Origin: Sphingobium subterraneum
GTDB lineage: Bacteria; Pseudomonadota; Alphaproteobacteria; Sphingomonadales; Sphingomonadaceae
Direction: 5' to 3'
Assembly: GCF_014199435.1 (NCBI RefSeq)
Contig: NZ_JACIJP010000008.1
Span: 1 to 59,763 of the forward strand
Length of the DNA: 59,763 nt
Shown: positions 54,792-59,763 of the stretch, piece by piece
How positions within the stretch are numbered: the first letter of the stretch is position 1
How the letters are laid out: each line of letters starts with the position of its first letter
The notes under the pieces: model-generated
Told to the model about the DNA's origin: nothing
Database searches by the model: none
What the model saw: only the letters and a program-made list of their open reading frames with translations
Translations under genes and position numbers: made by a program

Positions 54792-55526
54792 TCAGTCAGC
54801 GCCGATCTCGGGAACCTCGAACAGTTCGATTGCGAAATCGGCGATCTGGTCGGCGGCAAGATGCATCATGGCGATCGGCGCGCTGTCCATGTCGACCCGC
54901 TCGATCTTGTCGTCCGTCATCCGGACAATGAAGCGATCGCACTGCTCGAGCACCACCATGCGGATTCCGTCGTCATCGTCGAGCGTCAGGCGCCGGATGC
55001 TGCCTTCATAGGCGACCCAGGCACCGTTGTGGCCGCTCGTCGTGCGCACATAACCGACCGCGACATGGCCACCGGCCTCGACCTTCTCGACGATCGGCAG
55101 GAGCCATCCGAAGCGCAAGGGCGCGGTTCGGGTCGTAATCGGCTTGGCGCGCGCCATTCTCTCGCAGACCCAGCCGGTCCCAAAGGAAAGCGCCAGGCAG
55201 AACAGCAGTTCCAGTTCGATTGCGAGCGCGGAAAGCCCCGATGGGACCTGGCCGGACAGAAGTGCCTTGTAGGGATTGGGATCATAGGGAAGCGAGATCA
55301 GCGGCTTCCACGCCGCTATCGCTTCGTTGAAGGCAAAAATTCCCGCCCCGGCGGTGTGCGCAGCGAGCGCCAGCAGCACAATCAGGAAAATGGTGAGATT
55401 GGAATTGGGCCGGTCGGGCCGCGGCGACACAAAATCACTCGCCTCGCCAATACGAAGACCGAAATAACCCGCAAACCCGGGAAGCAGAAGAACCAGAGCG
55501 CCAAGCAGCGCGTAGCCGAATGTCAT
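54792..55526 (-). CDS. DUF6338-like membrane protein
   Basis: A 244-residue protein with three likely membrane helices (about 4-24, 45-66 and 105-122) and a soluble C-terminal domain (about 140-244) rich in beta strands (GHVAVGYVRTTSGHNGAWVA, RMVVLEQCDRFIVRM). The arrangement matches DUF6338 as I remember it. It follows the 55-56-residue gene by 6 bases. The DUF has been seen near defence and mobile genes, but no function is established from this sequence. Confidence 0.6.
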   Translation of the reverse strand: MTFGYALLGALVLLLPGFAGYFGLRIGEASDFVSPRPDRPNSNLTIFLIVLLALAAHTAGAGIFAFNEAIAAWKPLISLPYDPNPYKALLSGQVPSGLSALAIELELLFCLALSFGTGWVCERMARAKPITTRTAPLRFGWLLPIVEKVEAGGHVAVGYVRTTSGHNGAWVAYEGSIRRLTLDDDDGIRMVVLEQCDRFIVRMTDDKIERVDMDSAPIAMMHLAADQIADFAIELFEVPEIGAD

Positions 55527-55532
55527 TCGAGA

Positions 55533-55700
55533 TCAGGCCGTCTTGGCGAGCTTCTTGGCCTTTTCAGCACGAATCTTCGCCCGATCGATGACATAGACGC
55601 CATCGCGCTGGACGGCCGCCTCGCGTGCCTTCTTCCAGCTGCCGAAGGTTTCGCGGACCTCCCGGCCAAGGGCCAGAGCTTTTGCCGAGTTGAGCTGCAT
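55533..55700 (-). CDS. Small basic protein upstream of the DUF6338-like gene
   Basis: A 55-residue ORF (56 if the ATG at 55703 is used) with a strong GGAGG site. It begins MQLNSAKALALGREVRETFG, continues with a short Lys/Arg/Ala-rich helix and a strand (DGVYVIDRAKI), and ends in KKLAKTA. Six bases separate it from the DUF6338-like gene, so the pair is co-transcribed, and it lies head-to-head with the integrase gene across about 30 bases. It may be a small DNA-binding or antitoxin-like partner. Confidence 0.6.
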   Translation of the reverse strand: MQLNSAKALALGREVRETFGSWKKAREAAVQRDGVYVIDRAKIRAEKAKKLAKTA

Positions 55701-55730
55701 CATATCCTCCGGGAAGACATATAGCGAACG

Positions 55731-56930
55731 ATGACCGAGAGTTCCACCAAATCCTCCCCCATGGAAATCATCGTCGTCAGGACGAACGACACTGCTCTGC
55801 CGACACGATCGCGCAAGACAGACGCCGAATCCGTCGATGTGCGGCTGCTGCGCACGATCGGGGAAATCATTCCGACCGATCTACCGCCGATCAGTCAGCT
55901 CGGTCTCGAGACGACCCTGGCGGCGATGGCCGACGCGACGAAGGCGGCGATAGCCGCCGATCTCGACTGCTGGCGCGACTGGTGCGGTGAAGAAGGCCGC
56001 AGGCCATTGCCAGCCGATCCCGAAGATATGGTGCGCTATGTAAACGCGCTGGACGCCAAAGGCAGGAAGCCCGCGACGCTGGCGCGGCGCATCGCCAGCA
56101 TCGCCTCGGTCCACCGCATGCTGGGCTTGGCCTCGCCCGCCGCGCCGACCGACGCCCCGATGGTTCGCGCCGCGCTGAAGGCCATCCGCCGGCAGAGAGG
56201 CGCACTTCAGCGTCAGGCTGCGCCTCTGCGGTTAGGCAAGGCGCTGGATCACCACGCCGCCAAAGGCTTCACCCTGGCTGCGCTACTCGAAGCGTGTGGC
56301 GGCGATCTTCAGGGGTTACGGGACGCGGCGTTGCTTTCGCTCGGCTATGACGCAGGGCTCCGGGTCAGCGAGCTCACTAGGGTTGAAGCCACGCATATCG
56401 ATGCGCAGGACGACGGCTCGGCGACCTTGTTCATCCCCTTCTCCAAAACCGACCAGGAGCAGGAAGGCGCGTGGGCGTGGCTGTCGGCCGAGACGATGCG
56501 CAGGGTCGCCTTGTGGCAGGCCGAAAGCGCGATCGAGGACGGGCTGCTGTTTCGCAGGGTTGGTGTCTATCGCCGGCGCGCGCGCGGCTCCGATCCGGAA
56601 ACGGCACTGGCCCGAACGACCTACACCATCGGCAAGGAGGCCCTCAGTCGGCAGGGGGTCAATGGGATCTACAGGCGCGTGGCGAGTGCCGCCTACGAAA
56701 TGGGGCTGGTCAACCTGAGCGCCAGCAAGCTGGCCGATGCGGTTCAGGCGCTGTCCACACATTCGCTGCGCGTTGGCCTGACCCAGGACCTCTTCGCCGC
56801 CGGAGAGGACGGAGCCGGCATTGCGCAGGCGCTGCGATGGAGTTCACCGACAACCGCGCTACGTTACGGTAGAAAGCTCGCGGTGCGAAGCAATGTCGCC
56901 GCACGGGTTCTTTCAAGAGTACGTAGCTGA
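55731..56930 (+). CDS. Tyrosine recombinase/integrase
   Basis: A 399-residue site-specific recombinase with all catalytic residues: Arg211 (AGLRVSEL), Lys239 (PFSKTDQEQ), His344 and Arg347 (STHSLRVGL), Trp370 at the His/Trp position (ALRWSSP) and Tyr379 (ALRYGRKL). The N-terminal core-binding domain (about 55-165) is typical of XerC/D-like enzymes; the first 45 residues are extra. It is adjacent to lpd (end at 57001), so it may mark the edge of an integrated element, and the dif-like site at 54639-54667 is a candidate substrate. No tRNA gene is seen as an attachment site. Confidence 0.92.
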   Translation: MTESSTKSSPMEIIVVRTNDTALPTRSRKTDAESVDVRLLRTIGEIIPTDLPPISQLGLETTLAAMADATKAAIAADLDCWRDWCGEEGRRPLPADPEDMVRYVNALDAKGRKPATLARRIASIASVHRMLGLASPAAPTDAPMVRAALKAIRRQRGALQRQAAPLRLGKALDHHAAKGFTLAALLEACGGDLQGLRDAALLSLGYDAGLRVSELTRVEATHIDAQDDGSATLFIPFSKTDQEQEGAWAWLSAETMRRVALWQAESAIEDGLLFRRVGVYRRRARGSDPETALARTTYTIGKEALSRQGVNGIYRRVASAAYEMGLVNLSASKLADAVQALSTHSLRVGLTQDLFAAGEDGAGIAQALRWSSPTTALRYGRKLAVRSNVAARVLSRVRS

Positions 56931-57000
56931 CCTTGACGCCTCGCCGCTCGTGGTTCGGCAGCAGAAGGAGGCATGATCTCTCCCAAATATGGAAGATAGC

Positions 57001-58398
57001 CTAAATATGGACTGCGCGCCCGAAGGCAGCAAGCACGCTTTCATGCATCGTTTCGGAAATGGTCGGATGCGGAAAAACCGTTTCCATCAGCTCCGCCTCG
57101 GTTGTTTCCAGTGTACGACCGATGGTGAAGCCGTGGATCATTTCGGTCACCTCCGGGCCGACCATGTGTGCGCCCAGCAGCTCGCCAGTTTGGGCATCAA
57201 ATACCGTCTTGACGAAGCCTTCTGGCTCGCCGAGCGCGATAGCCTTGCCATTGCCGATGAAGGGAAAGGTGCCAATCCTCACTTCGTGACCTGCTTCCCT
57301 CGCATTTGTTTCGGTGAGGCCGACACTAGCGATCTGCGGGTGGCAATAGGTGCAGCCGGGAATGTTCCTGGGGTCCATTGCGTGCGGATGCTGACCCGCT
57401 ATGGTTTCTGCCGCGATAACACCTTCATGGCTGGCCTTGTGCGCTAGCCAAGGCGGCGCCGTGGCGTCTCCGATCGCCCAGATTCCCTCGACATTGGTGC
57501 GGCATGCGCCATCGGTAACAATGTGGCCACGCTCCGTTTTCACACCCAGTGCCTCAAGCCCAACGGTTTCGGTGTTTGGGACGATCCCGATTGCCACGAT
57601 GACATGGCTGTATTCGTCCGAAACAAGTTTGCCATCCCGGGCTTTGATCGCGACTGTTACGCCGGTGGCACCGATATCGAGCTTTTGGACACCTGCACCC
57701 GTCAAGATCTTCATGCCCTGCTTCACCAACGCTTTTTCCAGGAAGGTCGAGACATCTGCATCCTCGACCGGAACGATCCTGTCCAGCATCTCGACGACTG
57801 TCACTTCCGCGCCCATGTCGTTGTAAAAGCTGGCGAACTCGATGCCGATCGCGCCCGAGCCGATAACAAGCAGCTTGTTCGGCATTTCCGGCGGGTTCAT
57901 CGCGTGGCGATAGGTCCAGACGCGCTTTCCATCGGCTTTCGGGAACGGCAGATCGCGAGCACGCGCGCCCGTGGCGATGATAATATTCTTCGCGGTCAAC
58001 TCACTGGTCTTACCATCCGGCGCTGTGACAGAAAGCCTCCCTTTGCCGGTGAGCTTCCCCTCACCCATATAAACGGCGATCCCGTTCTTCTTCATCAGGT
58101 GCGAGACACCCTGATTAAGCTGCCTGGCAACGCCGCGTGAGCGCTTCACCACTGCATCCAGATCGGCGGTTATCTTCTCCGCGACCAGGCCATAATCCTT
58201 GGCATGCCGCATGTAGCGAAAAACCTCCGCCGAGCGCAGCAACGCCTTGGTGGGTATGCAACCCCAGTTGAGGCAGACACCGCCTAGATTCTCGCGCTCG
58301 ACAATCGCCGTGTTCAACTTGAGCTGAGCGGCGCGGATCGCGGCGACATAGCCGCCGGGGCCTGAGCCAAGGACAATCACGTCGTAACTATCAGCCAT
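57001..58398 (-). CDS. lpd: Dihydrolipoamide dehydrogenase (E3)
   Basis: FAD-dependent E3 subunit of 2-oxo-acid dehydrogenase complexes, 465 residues. FAD motif VIVLGSGPGGYVAAI, redox-active disulfide Cys42-x4-Cys47 (VCLNWGCIP), NAD motif LLVIGSGAIGIEFA, second FAD motif IWAIGDAT, and the C-terminal His-Glu pair in FPHPTISE. It lies 20 bases after pdhC on the same strand, the common order of the sphingomonad pyruvate dehydrogenase operon. Intact. Confidence 0.96.
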   Translation of the reverse strand: MADSYDVIVLGSGPGGYVAAIRAAQLKLNTAIVERENLGGVCLNWGCIPTKALLRSAEVFRYMRHAKDYGLVAEKITADLDAVVKRSRGVARQLNQGVSHLMKKNGIAVYMGEGKLTGKGRLSVTAPDGKTSELTAKNIIIATGARARDLPFPKADGKRVWTYRHAMNPPEMPNKLLVIGSGAIGIEFASFYNDMGAEVTVVEMLDRIVPVEDADVSTFLEKALVKQGMKILTGAGVQKLDIGATGVTVAIKARDGKLVSDEYSHVIVAIGIVPNTETVGLEALGVKTERGHIVTDGACRTNVEGIWAIGDATAPPWLAHKASHEGVIAAETIAGQHPHAMDPRNIPGCTYCHPQIASVGLTETNAREAGHEVRIGTFPFIGNGKAIALGEPEGFVKTVFDAQTGELLGAHMVGPEVTEMIHGFTIGRTLETTEAELMETVFPHPTISETMHESVLAAFGRAVHI

Positions 58399-58418
58399 GT
58401 TCGGAAATTCCTTGAGAT

Positions 58419-59663
58419 TCAGGCCAACAGTGTCAGCGGCTTCTCAACGATGCGCTTGAAAGCGGCCATCAGTTGCGCACCGTCCGCCCCATCGATCGCG
58501 CGGTGATCGAAGCTGCCGGTTACCGACATCACCGTGGCAACGGTCAGCGCATTGTTCACTACATAAGGCCGCTTTTCGCCCGCGCCGATCGCCATGATCA
58601 TGGCCTGGGGCGGGTTAATGACAGCCTCGAACTGCTTGATGCCGAACATGCCCATGTTCGACAGGCTGGCGGTGCCGCCCTGATATTCATGCGGCTGCAA
58701 TTTACCGTTGCGCGCGCGCTCCGCCCTATCCTTCATCTCGCTGGAGATTGCGGCAACGCCCTTGGCGTTCGCGCCCGCGATGATCGGCGTGATCAGGCCG
58801 CCGGGGATCGATACCGCCACCGAAATATCGACGCGGCTGAACCGCAGCAGATTGTCGCCGGCAAACTGCACATTGCAGCTGGGCACTTCGATAAGGGCGG
58901 CCGCCAAGGCCTTGACCAGCAGATCGTTGACCGAGAGCTTGACACCGCGTTCGGCAAGCCCGTCGTTGAGATCGGCCCGAAGCTTCAGCAATGGATCGAG
59001 GTGGATATCGGCCGTGAGGTAGATGTGCGGAACCTGCTGCTTCGATTCGGTGAGCCGTCGGGCAATGACTTTCCGCATGTTTGACAGCTTGACGACTTCG
59101 TGTGGAATGTCGGGTTCGATCGACGGTACTGCGGCGGCAAACGCCGCGGGGACCCCCGGAGCGACGGCCGGCATCGAGGCAGGCGTCGCGCCATCAATGT
59201 CAACCTTGACGATGCGGCCATTAGGCCCGGAGCCTCTTATCGTAGAAAGATCGATGGCGCTTGCCTCCGCCAGACGACGGGCAAGCGGGCTGGCCTTGAT
59301 ACGGCTGGCACCAATTGCGGGTGCGGCTGACGACGCGACAGGAACAGCGGCGGGAATGGATGTAGCGACCTTGTCGGCAATCTCGGGGGCCGGCAGAAGC
59401 GCGGGAACAGCCCCTTCCCCGATAGCGGTGATATCCTCGCCTTCGGCGGCAAGCATGGCGACGACGGTCCCGACCTTCACGCCTTCTGTACCTTCGGGGA
59501 TGAGGATTTTCGCGATAATGCCTTCGTCCACCGCCTCGAATTCCATCGTCGCCTTGTCGGTTTCGATTTCGGCCAGCAGGTCGCCAGACTTCACCACATC
59601 GCCCTCCTTCACCAGCCATTTGGCGAGCGAACCCTCCTCCATCGTGGGAGACAACGCGGGCAT
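58419..59663 (-). CDS. pdhC: Pyruvate dehydrogenase E2 (dihydrolipoyl acetyltransferase), 5' end lost to IS6100
   Basis: A 414-residue acetyltransferase from the ATG at 59663. Lipoyl domain with the modified lysine in ETDKATMEF (about residue 37); E3/E1-binding domain [18 protein letters not shown] (about 120-160); catalytic domain ending [15 protein letters not shown] with the His-x3-Asp active site. The reading frame continues upstream as Leu-Lys before IS6100 begins at 59670, so the normal first few codons and the promoter side (pdhA, pdhB) are gone. The internal Met could still start a nearly full protein if an IS-borne or new promoter serves it. Confidence 0.93.
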   Translation of the reverse strand: MPALSPTMEEGSLAKWLVKEGDVVKSGDLLAEIETDKATMEFEAVDEGIIAKILIPEGTEGVKVGTVVAMLAAEGEDITAIGEGAVPALLPAPEIADKVATSIPAAVPVASSAAPAIGASRIKASPLARRLAEASAIDLSTIRGSGPNGRIVKVDIDGATPASMPAVAPGVPAAFAAAVPSIEPDIPHEVVKLSNMRKVIARRLTESKQQVPHIYLTADIHLDPLLKLRADLNDGLAERGVKLSVNDLLVKALAAALIEVPSCNVQFAGDNLLRFSRVDISVAVSIPGGLITPIIAGANAKGVAAISSEMKDRAERARNGKLQPHEYQGGTASLSNMGMFGIKQFEAVINPPQAMIMAIGAGEKRPYVVNNALTVATVMSVTGSFDHRAIDGADGAQLMAAFKRIVEKPLTLLA

Positions 59664-59669
59664 CTTGAG

Positions 59670-59763
59670 GGCTCTGTTGCAAAGATTGGCGGCAGTCAGA
59701 GGTAGGCTGTCGCTCTGCGCCGATCAGGCGGCTGCTGCGAAATGGTGGTTGAGCATGCCCATG
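59670..59763 (-). mobile_element. tnpA: IS6100 end (tnpA 3' part, partial)
   Basis: The inverted repeat GGCTCTGTTGCAAAG starts at 59670. Read on the minus strand from 59763, the frame ends MGMLNHHFAAAA followed by a stop, the C-terminus I recall for IS6100 transposase. Orientation matches the left-hand copy. The 8 bases flanking this end (59662-59669) and those flanking the left copy (96-103) differ, so the two ends are not one simple insertion with its target duplication. Confidence 0.93.

Noticed and set aside
56930..57000. tRNA attachment site next to the integrase
   Set aside because: The 70 bases between the integrase and lpd form no cloverleaf and show no tRNA 3' end.

Overview
The window reads as accessory DNA from a sphingomonad (Sphingobium, Novosphingobium or Sphingomonas type). 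The evidence is recognition of a protocatechuate 4,5-cleavage (lig) gene set resembling that of Sphingobium SYK-6, an F-type conjugation cluster with the layout seen on sphingomonad plasmids and ICEs, IS6100, and high-GC alphaproteobacterial coding. No database search was possible; family names come from motif and sequence recognition.

Bases 1-95 and 59670-59763 are the two opposite ends of IS6100 in the same orientation, with tnpA on the minus strand. The left end cuts an MFS transporter gene and the right end removes the first codons of pdhC. The window is therefore a segment between two direct IS6100 copies, a circle opened inside one IS6100, or a contig that stops at a repeat.

Bases 96-21489 are a catabolic island. 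A three-component Rieske oxygenase (17558-21489), a dihydrodiol dehydrogenase (16238-17425) and a 4,5-dihydroxyphthalate decarboxylase (15243-16235) would convert phthalate to protocatechuate. LigAB opens the ring, LigC oxidises the semialdehyde, LigI hydrolyses the lactone, LigU/LigJ isomerise and hydrate, and LigK cleaves to pyruvate and oxaloacetate. Regulators are a LysR protein with two winged-helix domains, a TetR and a MarR. A quinolinate phosphoribosyltransferase (nadC) sits inside the phthalate operon. An aldo/keto reductase, an aldehyde dehydrogenase, moaA and an IS3-type remnant complete the island.

After an AT-rich spacer (about 21490-21640), bases 21713-46078 hold a conjugation region. 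It has a lytic transglycosylase, regulators, then traA-L-E-K-B-dsbC-V-C-orf-trbI-S26 peptidase-W-orf-U-trbC-N-F-H-G, nearly all overlapping or tightly spaced. No relaxase, coupling protein, replication or partition gene is visible.

Bases 46082-56930 are a mixed accessory zone: an AAA ATPase, SoxR, HU, a broken nuclease, a four-gene minus-strand run (Phd-like antitoxin, PIN domain lacking its acidic residues, patatin phospholipase, intact PIN protein), a winged-helix gene, a frameshifted gene, an AbiEii-type toxin with a short partner, a dif-like site, a DUF6338-like membrane protein with a 55-56-residue companion, and a tyrosine recombinase. Bases 57001-59663 carry lpd and pdhC of the pyruvate dehydrogenase complex, probably the flank of the inserted element or a carried copy.

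The most unusual candidates are the Phd/dead-PIN/patatin operon with its perfect 31-bp operator, the dif-like 11-7-11 site next to a toxin module, nadC within a phthalate operon, and the tandem-wHTH LysR regulator.
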